A stretch of 64,000 nucleotides of DNA, taken from contig CAJOHD010000005.1 in the NCBI GenBank assembly GCA_905234275.1, positions 62,001-126,000 on the forward strand, read 5' to 3'. Both the position numbers and the translations under genes were made by a program. Source of the stretch: an uncultured Bacteroidales bacterium. GTDB taxonomy: Bacteria; Bacteroidota; Bacteroidia; Bacteroidales; F082. The notes beneath the pieces are model-generated. The model saw only the letters and a program-made list of their open reading frames with translations, was not told the DNA's origin and searched no databases. Below, in pieces: positions 7,018 to 15,479 of the stretch; position 1 is the first letter of the stretch, and each line of letters starts with the position of its first letter.

Positions 7018-9013
7018 TAATAACCGCTCCTCCGCCGCTCTTCATCTCAATCTTTATTCTGTTATCTGTTATCTTTTTCTCTGTTATCTTGTAATCCTCG
7101 GCATTTCGATTAGCATTAACCCCATCACAATAAATAATAACACTGCTGTCATTCCGAGCGAAGCGAGGAATCTCAATCTCCACCGTTCTCGCCTCCCAAT
7201 TCGTTATCGCTCCAATATACCACGTTTCTCCTGAACGTCTCGCAATCACTGCATATTCCCCGAGCTTGCCATCAAGCGCAATTGTCTCGTCCCACACCGT
7301 TGGCACGCTGGCGATGAAATCGACGCTCTCTTGGTTTTGCATGTACTTCGTCGGGCTGTCGCACAGCATGTTGAACGGCGACTCAAACAAAACATACTCA
7401 GCGAGTTGTCTGCATCGTGTGCCTTGGCTCATCGGGTTGGTGTAGATAGCTCTGAAGTGATATTTTGTGGCGTTGTCCATCGCGCCCTGAGTGTAATCCA
7501 AATTTCCCGCCACCATCCTGATGTACGGGATCATGCACTCGTAATTCACCTGGTTGAGGTCGTCGTCCCATTTCGACTGCTCCAAACCGTAAACACCCTC
7601 GAAATTCAGCACGTTAGGGTAGGTGCGGCTCAGTCCCGTAGGCTTGTAAGCACCATGAAAATCAACGAATAAGTGATATTTTGCCGCCATCGCCGCCATC
7701 CTGTAGTAGAAATCCACAACTTTCTGATCGTCACGGTCCATAAAATCGACTTTAAATCCCTTGATTCCCATCTCGCTGTAGTGTTTGCACACATGTTCCA
7801 TATCTCTGTCGATGGCAACATATCCTGCCCAAAGCACCAATCCGACATTGCGCTCGTTGGCGTATGAGACGAGTTCCTCAAGATTGATTTCAGGTACCAC
7901 TTGGAACAAATCTGCCTGCTTGTTCACCGCCCAGCCTTCGTCCAAAATCACATATTCTATGCCGTTTTTCGATGCGAAATCGATGTAATATTTATATGTG
8001 TCGTTGTTGATGCCTGCCTTGAAATCCACACCCCAGATGTTCCAGTTGTTCCACCAGTCCCAAGCCACCTTTCCAGGCTTGATCCAACTCACGTCTTCAA
8101 CTCTCGAAGGCGATGCGAGTTTGTAAACCATATCGCTGTTCATGAGCTCGGCATCGTTCTCTGAGATCACCATGGCTCTCCACGGGAAATCCCTTGTCCC
8201 GTTGACCTTTGCGACGAAATCTTCACGCTCTTTCACCACCATCTGCAGCATGTTATGTCCGCCTTGTTCCTCAACTTTCGGATATGTCGACTGCACCGCT
8301 TCCAGACTGTTTCCTTTGCCTTTTCTGAAGAAAGTGCCAGGATAATCTTCCAAATCAGACTCCACAATCACCGCTTTTTTGCCATTTTGCAAGCATATTA
8401 ATAAAGGTGTGAAAGCGATGCGTTCATTGTCCATTTTTGAAATCGAGTCAACGGTGTATTGGCTTTCGAAAGAAGTGAAAAACTGCTGAGTCAAGAAGTC
8501 TCCGTCGCCTTTGCGGGCGTTCACGTATGGAATATATGCCACATAATCGTCATCAAAACAATAATTTACATTTTCTTTCTTCACAATAATCGGCTTCTTG
8601 AAACTCGTCGAAAACCGATAAGCCACTCCGTCGTCAAAAGCTCTGAAAGTCAGTTTGTAATTTCCTTTGAAATTGATAATCAATTCGTTATAATTGTTTG
8701 TGACTTTTGCTTTTTTATAAAAATTGGCATCAATAATCTCATTAACTGAATTAGTTTTCACACTTTTTACTTGTCCTAATCGTCCTAAAACAGTCCCATC
8801 TCCCAGCTCCATCGATATCGGTGAATCCTCAATAATCACAGTGCTTTCATGCATCACCGAATACTTTACCTCATCTCCAATACTTATAGTCACTTCAATC
8901 TTCCCATTCGGCGACTTTAACTCGTATTCTTTACTATTGGACTTATTTGCCCCATAAATCATATTAATCCCGCTAATTACAAGGATTAACAATAAAAACA
9001 ATACTCTTTTCAT
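7007..9013 (-). CDS. Glycoside hydrolase family 97 enzyme
   Basis: The 668-residue protein has a signal peptide (about residues 1-21, ISGINMIYGA) and the GH97 layout: N-terminal beta-sandwich, TIM barrel and C-terminal beta domain. Seen motifs are WAMVISENDAELM, WIKPGKVAWDWWN, YVILDEGWA, GIKGFKVDFMDRDDQ and FEGVYGLEQ. The Asp of KVDFMD corresponds, from family knowledge, to the nucleophile of retaining (alpha-galactosidase-like) GH97 members rather than the inverting SusB type; that is inference. Near the C-terminus EIPRFARND is encoded by a 27-base hairpin repeat, and KITEKKITDNR by a GTTATCT-type array. No SusC/SusD pair lies nearby, so it is not in a polysaccharide-utilisation locus here. 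Confidence 0.9.
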   Translation of the reverse strand: MKRVLFLLLILVISGINMIYGANKSNSKEYELKSPNGKIEVTISIGDEVKYSVMHESTVIIEDSPISMELGDGTVLGRLGQVKSVKTNSVNEIIDANFYKKAKVTNNYNELIINFKGNYKLTFRAFDDGVAYRFSTSFKKPIIVKKENVNYCFDDDYVAYIPYVNARKGDGDFLTQQFFTSFESQYTVDSISKMDNERIAFTPLLICLQNGKKAVIVESDLEDYPGTFFRKGKGNSLEAVQSTYPKVEEQGGHNMLQMVVKEREDFVAKVNGTRDFPWRAMVISENDAELMNSDMVYKLASPSRVEDVSWIKPGKVAWDWWNNWNIWGVDFKAGINNDTYKYYIDFASKNGIEYVILDEGWAVNKQADLFQVVPEINLEELVSYANERNVGLVLWAGYVAIDRDMEHVCKHYSEMGIKGFKVDFMDRDDQKVVDFYYRMAAMAAKYHLFVDFHGAYKPTGLSRTYPNVLNFEGVYGLEQSKWDDDLNQVNYECMIPYIRMVAGNLDYTQGAMDNATKYHFRAIYTNPMSQGTRCRQLAEYVLFESPFNMLCDSPTKYMQNQESVDFIASVPTVWDETIALDGKLGEYAVIARRSGETWYIGAITNWEARTVEIEIPRFARNDSSVIIYCDGVNANRNAEDYKITEKKITDNRIKIEMKSGGGAVIISK
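7059..7091. repeat. GTTATCT-type 7-base array in the GH97 coding end
   Basis: CTGTTATCTGTTATC and CTGTTATCTTG units lie in the reading frame of the GH97 gene. A similar array lies just before that gene's start (9016-9046). Confidence 0.5.
7148..7174 (+). repeat. Hairpin repeat copy 2, inside the GH97 gene
   Basis: The plus strand starts GTCATTCCGAGCGAAGCGAG and ends GAATCTC. TTCC and GGAA at its sides pair, with inner GCG/CG pairing. It is 27 bases long and in frame; on the minus strand it encodes EIPRFARND. It shares its two ends with the copy at 1973-2005. Confidence 0.75.
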
Positions 9014-9015
9014 CT

Positions 9016-9046
9016 CTGTTATCTATTATCTTTTATCTGTTATCTA
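9016..9046. repeat. GTTATCT-type 7-base array before the GH97 gene
   Basis: CTGTTATCTATTATC, then TTTATCTGTTATCTA, lie in the leader between the -7 element (9055-9062) and the ATG at 9013. They would be transcribed as the mRNA leader. Confidence 0.5.
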
Positions 9047-9054
9047 ATTTTTCA

Positions 9055-9102
9055 CAAATTTATTACAAAAACTCTTTCATATCCAAAAAATCATTATTTT
9101 TG
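9055..9102. promoter_or_regulatory. Divergent promoters of the GH97 gene and pepE
   Basis: On the minus strand TAAATTTG (9062-9055) serves the GH97 gene. On the plus strand TATTTTTG (9095-9102) lies 24 bases before the pepE ATG. Both match TAnnTTTG; -33 elements are not clear. Confidence 0.5.
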
Positions 9103-9126
9103 TAGAAAATTTTAATCTTTATAAAT

Positions 9127-9891
9127 ATGAGAAACTTACTTTTAATCAGCAATTCAACAAACTTTGGTGAAACATATTTGGCTTGGGCAATGACTCAGCT
9201 CGAGCAGTTTTTTGACAAAAACAAACTCGGTGCCGACAGCAAGGTGGCGTTTGTGCCTTTCGCTGGTGTCTTCATCGGCTGCAACCCTTATCCGAAGAGC
9301 TATGACGCTTATACTGAGAAGGTTAAAAAGGTTTTTAACGAGAAACTCGGTGTGAAGAAATTCGTTTCAGTTCACGAAGTTGAAGATAAAGTCGGTCTTG
9401 TGAAAACTGCTGACTGCATTGTTGTTGGCGGCGGAAACACATTCCATCTCGTTGCTGAGCTTCATAAATACGGCTTGATGCAGGCTATCGCTGAATGCGC
9501 CAACGATGGCACACCTTACATCGGATGGAGCGCCGGATCAAACATCGCCTGCCCGACATTGTGCACCACAAACGACATGCCAATAGTACAACCAGCAAGC
9601 TTTAACACATTGAACCTCATTCCATTCCAAATCAATCCTCACTATCTCGATCCTCATCCGGAAATCGACAAGATGATTAAACACGGTGGCGAGACACGTC
9701 AGGACCGTATCAACGAATATCTTGCTGTCCGTCAGGAGATGAAGGTCGTGGGATTGCGTGAAGCAACGGCAATTTGGGTTATCGGCGACAAATATTACCT
9801 CAAAGGCGGCAAGAAAATGATGATTTTCCAATACGGCAAAGAGCCTGTCGAGCTTGAACCTAATCAGGAAATCACGAAGTTCGTTCTGTAG
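9127..9891 (+). CDS. pepE: Dipeptidase E (peptidase family S51)
   Basis: PepE hydrolyses dipeptides with an N-terminal aspartate. The 254-residue protein shows MRNLLLISNS at the start, the VVGGGNTFHLV strand and the nucleophile elbow GWSAGSNIACPTL, in which the serine is catalytic. NPHYLDPHPE further on probably contributes the His. There is no signal peptide, so it is cytoplasmic. Length is slightly above the E. coli enzyme. It is monocistronic with its own -7 element, and the large DUF6175 operon promoter follows directly. Confidence 0.9.
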   Translation: MRNLLLISNSTNFGETYLAWAMTQLEQFFDKNKLGADSKVAFVPFAGVFIGCNPYPKSYDAYTEKVKKVFNEKLGVKKFVSVHEVEDKVGLVKTADCIVVGGGNTFHLVAELHKYGLMQAIAECANDGTPYIGWSAGSNIACPTLCTTNDMPIVQPASFNTLNLIPFQINPHYLDPHPEIDKMIKHGGETRQDRINEYLAVRQEMKVVGLREATAIWVIGDKYYLKGGKKMMIFQYGKEPVELEPNQEITKFVL

Positions 9892-9907
9892 AAAATTGAG
9901 TTTTTTG

Positions 9908-9937
9908 TTGCACTATTAAAATTATTTTTTATATTTG
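9908..9937 (+). promoter_or_regulatory. Promoter of the DUF6175 operon
   Basis: TTG at 9908-9910, a 19-base spacer and TATATTTG at 9930-9937 form a full match to the Bacteroidota housekeeping promoter. The first ATG lies at 9967. No further promoter with this match is seen in the short gaps of the operon. Confidence 0.7.
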
Positions 9938-9966
9938 CAAGTTAAAATGTTGCTTGTTAAATTGGT

Positions 9967-11391
9967 ATGTTGAAAAAATTGTCATTCATATTATTGATAA
10001 TCACTGCGTTTCTGACTGGCGCATATGCTCAGAACAGGGATGCTAACAACATTCTCAATGCCCAATTTGACGTGCGTATCGGCGGCGTTGGACCGAAAGG
10101 TACCAAGATTATCGAGATGCGCATCATAGCCAACACTCTTGAAGAAGCCCATGAATACGCCCAGCGTGATGCTGTGGCTGTGTGTCTGCTGCGCGGACTG
10201 CCGGCATCGACGAAGACACGCCCGACACCTCCTATCGTGAAAGAAAGCGTTATCGAGGCAAACGAAGCGTATTTTATTGATTTTCTTAGTGTTCCGAAAT
10301 CAAAGAAAGTTGTCGGTAAATATGCCAGATATGTCCAAAAATCTTGGGAAGCCGACATAAAAGAACTCGATTATGGCGTTGATGTGATAATCGATGTGCA
10401 GGTTCTTTACGACAACCTTCTCCAGTATATGCAGGATAAAGGATTTGCCGAAAAACCTCAAGAAACGGTAACGAGCAAATATCTGAAACCTGTCATAATG
10501 GTAGTCCCGGCTGATGTTTACTGCACCGAGATGGACTTCGTTCAGAAGTGGAAAGACGAGAATGGCAAAGTGCAGACAATATCTGATTATAACATATTCG
10601 GAAGAGAAGACAGCCGCGACCTGCGTCTGGTGATATCATCACTAAACGATATTTTTGCTTCACGAGGATTTGAGACGATAAGCCTTGAATTCCTCCTCAA
10701 GAGTTTGAATAGCGAAAATGACGAAAACGCCTTTATTGGCGAGGATTACGGCTTGGCGGGCACTGTCAAGGAATCACCGCTCGACCGCATCAAACGTGCA
10801 TCAAACGTCGATTTTATCGTTGACCTCGACTTCGCACTTTATGAAATTGATGACTACAGATATGTCGCTTTCAATATGCGTGCCGTCGACCCTTGCTCAA
10901 ACGCGGTGGAGATAGCTCATGCCTATGGCGATGGACGCCCGTCAAGGGTTTCAACAGTCAACACACTGCTCGAAGAGGCGGTCATCAACTATGTCGACGA
11001 TTTCTGCGACGCTATTCAGCGCCAATATAAGAAAATGGAAACCGACGGTCATCGTGTAACCGTGAAAATCAAGAAAACCGACAACTCGGACTACGATTTC
11101 CAGCGTTCGAAATTCTTGTATGACGGCAAAATGGAGAAGCTTTGCGACATCATCTACTATTGGCTGCAGGACAACACCATCGACAATAACCCTACAAGAA
11201 ACATCACACCTAACGTGTTGACATTCAATCAGGTGATGATTCCGATGATAACGGTGAACAAAAAAGGTGCGGTACGCCGCCTCGATTCAAATGAATATGT
11301 GACACAGCTTCAGGAGTTCCTCCTCGATAATTATAATATTGAAAGCACTATTTATATGAGAGGTCCAGGCGAAGCTTGGTTGATAATTTAA
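9967..11391 (+). CDS. DUF6175 family exported protein, copy 1
   Basis: A 474-residue exported protein with a signal peptide at residues 1-21 (LTGAYA before QNRD). Residues about 33-160 hold an AxxxAxxDAVAVCLLRG helix followed by a VDVIIDVQVLYDNLLQYMQ strand-helix; this looks like the LPP20/FlgT-N type of fold. Residues about 174-355 (KPVIMVVPADVYC, VISSLNDIFASRGFE, ASNVDFIVDLDF, VAFNMRAVD, LLEEAVINYVDDF) match DUF6175 and resemble the TolB-N/CsgG fold in strand order. Residues 360-474 are a third alpha/beta domain. Fold comparisons are by eye. It is first in the operon; its close paralogue is at 12501-13934. The function is unknown. Confidence 0.85.
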   Translation: MLKKLSFILLIITAFLTGAYAQNRDANNILNAQFDVRIGGVGPKGTKIIEMRIIANTLEEAHEYAQRDAVAVCLLRGLPASTKTRPTPPIVKESVIEANEAYFIDFLSVPKSKKVVGKYARYVQKSWEADIKELDYGVDVIIDVQVLYDNLLQYMQDKGFAEKPQETVTSKYLKPVIMVVPADVYCTEMDFVQKWKDENGKVQTISDYNIFGREDSRDLRLVISSLNDIFASRGFETISLEFLLKSLNSENDENAFIGEDYGLAGTVKESPLDRIKRASNVDFIVDLDFALYEIDDYRYVAFNMRAVDPCSNAVEIAHAYGDGRPSRVSTVNTLLEEAVINYVDDFCDAIQRQYKKMETDGHRVTVKIKKTDNSDYDFQRSKFLYDGKMEKLCDIIYYWLQDNTIDNNPTRNITPNVLTFNQVMIPMITVNKKGAVRRLDSNEYVTQLQEFLLDNYNIESTIYMRGPGEAWLII

Positions 11392-11414
11392 TTGATTGAT
11401 ATTAAACGATTTAT

Positions 11415-11879
11415 ATGAGAAAAATATCTTTACTATTAAGTCTTGCGATGATTGTGACGCTGCTTTCTTCATGTGGCACAATATATCAGAAAATCAAATA
11501 TTCCAATAAAGATATTGAGATAAGCAACCCTTGTGAAGGTGAGGAAATTGATTTCAAGCTCATCTCGTTGATTGGCGATAAAGACGAGCAGACAATGGTG
11601 CTTAATTGCAGGTTCATCAACAGAAATGTAAACAAAGATATTCGTGTCAGAAACTTCATGGCTTATGATACAGAAGGAGTTGCACATAATACTTCAAGAA
11701 GTAATGAATATAAAGCTCTGACTGATAAAAAAGTCAATTTCTCGATCGATGTTCCAGGTAAAGTCGTGCCGAAAAAGGTGAAAAAAATGGCTGTGATAGC
11801 TTTTGATATCGACGACTGCCACATTGAGATGAGAAATGTCCCGATTATTTGGAAAAAAATAAAGAAAGAAGATAAGTAA
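11415..11879 (+). CDS. Small lipoprotein, beta-rich, paralogue of the next gene
   Basis: A 154-residue lipoprotein with lipobox LLSSC at residue 20. The mature part is one beta-sandwich-like domain running from ISNPCEGEEIDFKLISLIG through NFMAYDTEG, a LTDKKVNFSIDVPGKV stretch and a final CHIEMRNVPIIWK. The same pattern, residue for residue in many places, forms the C-terminal domain of the next gene. The family is not recognised. The position 23 bases after a DUF6175 gene and 20 before its paralogue suggests a partner of the DUF6175 proteins in the periplasm or at a membrane. Confidence 0.8.
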   Translation: MRKISLLLSLAMIVTLLSSCGTIYQKIKYSNKDIEISNPCEGEEIDFKLISLIGDKDEQTMVLNCRFINRNVNKDIRVRNFMAYDTEGVAHNTSRSNEYKALTDKKVNFSIDVPGKVVPKKVKKMAVIAFDIDDCHIEMRNVPIIWKKIKKEDK

Positions 11880-11899
11880 TCATTTAAAAATCATTGAAT

Positions 11900-12490
11900 A
11901 TGAAGAAATTAATCTACTTTTTAATCGCTTTTATGTTTATTTCGGTGATTCCGGAAATAGCTGTGGCTCAATCAAACGACCCGTTTGAGCAGCAAACTCT
12001 CAAAGCAAGAGACAATACTACAAAAAGAGAGAAGAAAATTAACCGTAAGAAGGACGCTGAGTCTGAGGTGAAAGAAGCTCCGGCAGAAGCTCCAAAACAG
12101 GAAGTTAAAAAGGAAAGCACCAAGCAGGTTAATGCAAGTGAGATGACAATTTCAAACCCTTGCGACGAATGGCTTGATGTGGAAATGGTGTCACTTATCG
12201 GCAGCAAAGCCAATCAGACGATTAAGCTTACAATGAAGATGACTAACCATGGATTGAACAAAGAAATCAGTGTCGGTGGTAATTTCCTCGCTTATGATTG
12301 CGAAGGTGAGGAGCACTCAAGAGGCTATTCCAGTGGATATTACAACACTTTGACAGATATTCCTGTGAAGTTCACGATCGAAGTGCCAGGTAAGATTAAC
12401 CCTTCGAAGACCAAAGTGATGCCGGTGATGAGCTTCAATCTTGGCGACTGCCGCATCGAAATGAGAAACGTGCCAATTAACTGGAAATAA
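11900..12490 (+). CDS. Exported beta-rich protein with charged linker
   Basis: A 196-residue protein with a signal peptide (SVIPEIAVA before QSNDP). A Lys/Glu/Ala-rich linker (residues about 30-75, with EVKEAPAEAPKQEVKKE) is followed by the same domain as in the preceding lipoprotein: ISNPCDEWLDVEMVSLIG, then NFLAYDCEG, FTIEVPGKI and CRIEMRNVPINWK. ATG 11900 is preferred over the in-frame TTG six bases earlier because it gives a normal signal peptide. The function is unknown; the linker could span the periplasm or peptidoglycan. Confidence 0.8.
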   Translation: MKKLIYFLIAFMFISVIPEIAVAQSNDPFEQQTLKARDNTTKREKKINRKKDAESEVKEAPAEAPKQEVKKESTKQVNASEMTISNPCDEWLDVEMVSLIGSKANQTIKLTMKMTNHGLNKEISVGGNFLAYDCEGEEHSRGYSSGYYNTLTDIPVKFTIEVPGKINPSKTKVMPVMSFNLGDCRIEMRNVPINWK

Positions 12491-12500
12491 AATTATCGTT

Positions 12501-13934
12501 ATGAAAAATATTATCAGATTCGGATTTTTAGCGTTTGCTCTGGTTCTTGTGGCCGGTAGCGCATTTGCCCAGAAACAGAACGAAAAACGCTCGGTCCTTG
12601 ACCAAAAGTATGAGGTTCAATACATTGGAGTAGGTCAGGACGGAACCAAAGTGTTCACTGTGACAACGACAGCCAAAGACCCTGCTGAAGGTGTTGAGAT
12701 GGCGAAACGCGACGCTGTGGCAGCTTGCCTTTTCCGCGGAATCACCGCATCAGGCAACACAAAAGCCACTCCAGCTATCGTGACATACGCAAAAGCAGAG
12801 GAAAATATTGAATTCTTCGAGAGTTTCTTGGCACTTCCAACCAAAAAGGCTCCAGGTGGACAGTATCATCGTTTCATCAACAAGACAGGCAATCCTCAAT
12901 CAGTGAAAAATGGTAAGGAATATACCGTTTCCGTTGATGTTCAAGTGCTTTACGATGAACTCGTGAAATACATGCAGGACAAAGGTTATGCTGAGAAAAT
13001 CAAAAACACCGACGCTGGCAAATATGCAAAGCCGATGCTGATGGTGGTGCCTTCTGACGTGTATTGCAACGAAATGGGCTATGTCCAGAAATGGAAAGAT
13101 GAGAATGGCCGTGAACAAACTATCGTTGACTATGATATCTTTGGCAGAGAAGACAGCCGTGACCTCCGTCTCGTGATAGCTTCATTGAACGAGATTTTCA
13201 AGAACAAAGGTTTTGAGACTCAGAGCCTTGAGTTCTTGCTGAAGAGTATGAAACAGGAAGATCAGGAGAATGCTTTGGTCGGCGACGACTACGGTCTCGA
13301 CGGCGCTATCGCTGAGTCTCCAATCGACCGCATCAAACGTACAGCTAATGTCGACTTCATCGTTGACCTTGACTTCGAAGTGATGGAGAAGGGCATGGGA
13401 CGCTATGTTTCATTCAATATGAGAGCTGTCGATGTGAGCGCAAATGCAAGAGAAATCGCACACGCTCATGGCGACGGAAAGCCATCAAATTCAGCGACAA
13501 TCAACACTTTGCTTGAAGAGGCAGTGCTCAACCACATGGATTCTTTCTGCAAGAAACTGCAGGATGAGTTCGTCGATATGTCAATCAACGGTCGTCAGAT
13601 CACTGTTAAAATCAAGAGAACTGACAACTCTGACTACGACTTCCTGAGAACAACATTCGCTTTCGAAGGCGAGCAGACAACTCTCGGCGACATCATCTAC
13701 TATTGGCTGCAAGACAACACCGTTGATAACAATCCGACAAGAGTTATCACACCTAACGTCTTGACTTTCAATCAGGTGATGATTCCTTTGACAAAAACTG
13801 GACGTCGTGGAGCTATCCAACGTGTTGATACTCAAGATTATTTACAAGGTTTGCAAACATATTTGAGAAACAACTATAATATCGACGGTACGATTTATAT
13901 GCGCGGTCCGAGCGAGGTTTGGTTGGTTCTGTAA
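12501..13934 (+). CDS. DUF6175 family exported protein, copy 2
   Basis: A 477-residue paralogue of the 9967-11391 protein with the same three-part layout and a signal peptide (VAGSAFA before QKQNE). The middle domain is nearly the same (MLMVVPSDVYC, QKWKDENG, IFGREDSRDLRLVIASLNEI), while the N-terminal domain differs more. DNSDYDF and IIYYWLQDNTVDNNPTR in the C-terminal domain are shared word for word or almost so. Keeping both copies in one operon suggests they form a mixed assembly or have different partners. The gap to the gene before is 10 bases. Confidence 0.85.
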   Translation: MKNIIRFGFLAFALVLVAGSAFAQKQNEKRSVLDQKYEVQYIGVGQDGTKVFTVTTTAKDPAEGVEMAKRDAVAACLFRGITASGNTKATPAIVTYAKAEENIEFFESFLALPTKKAPGGQYHRFINKTGNPQSVKNGKEYTVSVDVQVLYDELVKYMQDKGYAEKIKNTDAGKYAKPMLMVVPSDVYCNEMGYVQKWKDENGREQTIVDYDIFGREDSRDLRLVIASLNEIFKNKGFETQSLEFLLKSMKQEDQENALVGDDYGLDGAIAESPIDRIKRTANVDFIVDLDFEVMEKGMGRYVSFNMRAVDVSANAREIAHAHGDGKPSNSATINTLLEEAVLNHMDSFCKKLQDEFVDMSINGRQITVKIKRTDNSDYDFLRTTFAFEGEQTTLGDIIYYWLQDNTVDNNPTRVITPNVLTFNQVMIPLTKTGRRGAIQRVDTQDYLQGLQTYLRNNYNIDGTIYMRGPSEVWLVL

Positions 13935-13949
13935 TTAAAATTTATTGAT

Positions 13950-14498
13950 ATGAAAAAGATAAAATTCTTAATTCTGGCAGCAATTTGCGCAATATCCGGA
14001 ATACTCTGCGCCCAAGAGGAAATGAGCTTCGAGCAGATGATCCCTGTACGCGTGCTCATGCCGAAAAACGACCAGGTTAAAGGTGATGCTCTTACAGTAT
14101 TGTATAACAATGTAAATCAGGCAGTTACACTTAACGGACTCGGCTCATCAACAAATGAAAGCCGTTTCATTATCGTGACATCAGTCACAATTCTTTCAAA
14201 AAATGTAACAACTTCAATACCGCCTCAATATATGGCTGAGGTTGAAGTCGCTTTCTATTTCGTTGACAATATTAATAAGGTGATTCTCGCTCAGGAGATG
14301 ATTACCAAAAAAGCCATGGATGACAATGATAACAGAGCTGTCGCCAAAGCTATCAAATCAATCAAGGCTCGTGATCCTAAGTTGAAGAAACTCATCACAA
14401 TAGGTAAGAAAAGAGCTATTGAATATTATAAGGCAATTGACGAGACTGAGTCTTCAGAAGAGAACGCCGAACCTAATGTTTCATGGATTTTTGAATAA
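13950..14498 (+). CDS. Exported protein of unknown family
   Basis: A 182-residue protein with a signal peptide (SGILCA before QEEM). The mature part has LTVLYNNVNQAVTLNG, a strand set RFIIVTSVTILSKNV, MAEVEVAFYFVD and a C-terminal helix KKRAIEYYKAI, then an acidic tail SSEENAEP. The pattern of strands about one small metabolite-like or assembly domain recalls the CsgG/TolB-N group, but I do not recognise a family. It is fifth in the operon, 15 bases after copy 2 and 15 before the next gene. Confidence 0.75.
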   Translation: MKKIKFLILAAICAISGILCAQEEMSFEQMIPVRVLMPKNDQVKGDALTVLYNNVNQAVTLNGLGSSTNESRFIIVTSVTILSKNVTTSIPPQYMAEVEVAFYFVDNINKVILAQEMITKKAMDDNDNRAVAKAIKSIKARDPKLKKLITIGKKRAIEYYKAIDETESSEENAEPNVSWIFE

Positions 14499-14513
14499 TA
14501 AATATCTGTAAAA

Positions 14514-15446
14514 ATGAGAAAATTATTGATAATAGCTTTTGCGATGATGCTTCCTCTCTGTGCTTGCGCTCAGAAAAAAGGATTCAAACTTGTTGAAAAA
14601 AGCGGTCCTAAACCTGAATGGGTAGGGAAGGGTAGTGTGCAAGATTTTATTATTGTCCAGTCGGATAAGCCAACGCTTGAAGAGGTCAAGGCTGACGCTA
14701 TGCAGAAAGTTCGCACTGAAATAGCATCATCAGTGGCTACAAACGTGATGCGTACCGTTAATTCTTACACTCAGAAGACAGTTGAAGGCAACAATGCAAG
14801 CACAAACGCCACAATGTCGATAGAATCAACCTCAAAAATTGCTAAAATGCCTGCTATTCAAGGCGTTAGCATCACTAAGGCTGAGACTTATCAAGAGTTG
14901 TATCAGAATAAAAAAACCGGAGAAAAGTATTATAATCTGTATGTGAAATATCCATTTTCACGTTTCGATTTGGTCGAGCTTGTCACAGCTTATGAGAAAC
15001 ATGAGAAAGAACTTGACGATAAGATCGCAGGTTATGAAGATGGATTGGACAACATCGAAACTGTTGAGCAGGTTGATGATGCCATCACAGCTCTCGGCGC
15101 GCTCTCAAAAGAACTCGGAACTGATGATTCGAGATATTTTACCGTCGAAGGTCTTATCAACAGATATATCGGCGTTTATGACAACATAATCATTGATATT
15201 GTTGACAATACAACAGGAAAGCTTACCATTAAGCTGGTGTACAACGGCAAAACAATTATGACATCGCAAAAACCTCGTACATCATCGAATTGCGCCACAC
15301 AGTTTAATGTGAAATACATCGGTGACACTATCGTCATCAATTACAATTCCGACTATTGCTATAGCCAGGATGACAACTATGTGGAGGTGCGTTTCAGATT
15401 CGGCTCTAAATTTGTCAAAGAAAAAGCGTTTTTTAATGTGAAATAA
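14514..15446 (+). CDS. LPP20-like exported protein
   Basis: A 310-residue protein with an N-terminal export signal (MMLPLCACA; either signal peptidase I or a lipobox at the first or second Cys). Residues about 27-150 fit the LPP20 pattern: GPKPEWVGKG, then an Ala-spaced helix (EEVKADAMQKVRTEIASSVA), a Ser/Thr/Asn-rich loop and YYNLYVKYPFSRFDLVEL. Residues 160-220 are helical, and about 220-310 form a beta domain (IIIDIVDNTTGKLTIKLVYN). LPP20-like proteins include FlgP of the Vibrio and Campylobacter motor disk. Membership is inferred by pattern only. Confidence 0.7.
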   Translation: MRKLLIIAFAMMLPLCACAQKKGFKLVEKSGPKPEWVGKGSVQDFIIVQSDKPTLEEVKADAMQKVRTEIASSVATNVMRTVNSYTQKTVEGNNASTNATMSIESTSKIAKMPAIQGVSITKAETYQELYQNKKTGEKYYNLYVKYPFSRFDLVELVTAYEKHEKELDDKIAGYEDGLDNIETVEQVDDAITALGALSKELGTDDSRYFTVEGLINRYIGVYDNIIIDIVDNTTGKLTIKLVYNGKTIMTSQKPRTSSNCATQFNVKYIGDTIVINYNSDYCYSQDDNYVEVRFRFGSKFVKEKAFFNVK

Positions 15447-15479
15447 ATTAACTTAATTATTAACAAAAATCTTATTATC

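Noticed and set aside
7007-9013. Polysaccharide-utilisation locus around the GH97 gene
   Set aside because: No SusC/SusD pair, sugar regulator or further glycosidases are found near it.
12000-12130. Lys/Glu/Ala-rich stretch as another inserted DNA repeat
   Set aside because: No regular DNA period; it reads as an ordinary charged linker.
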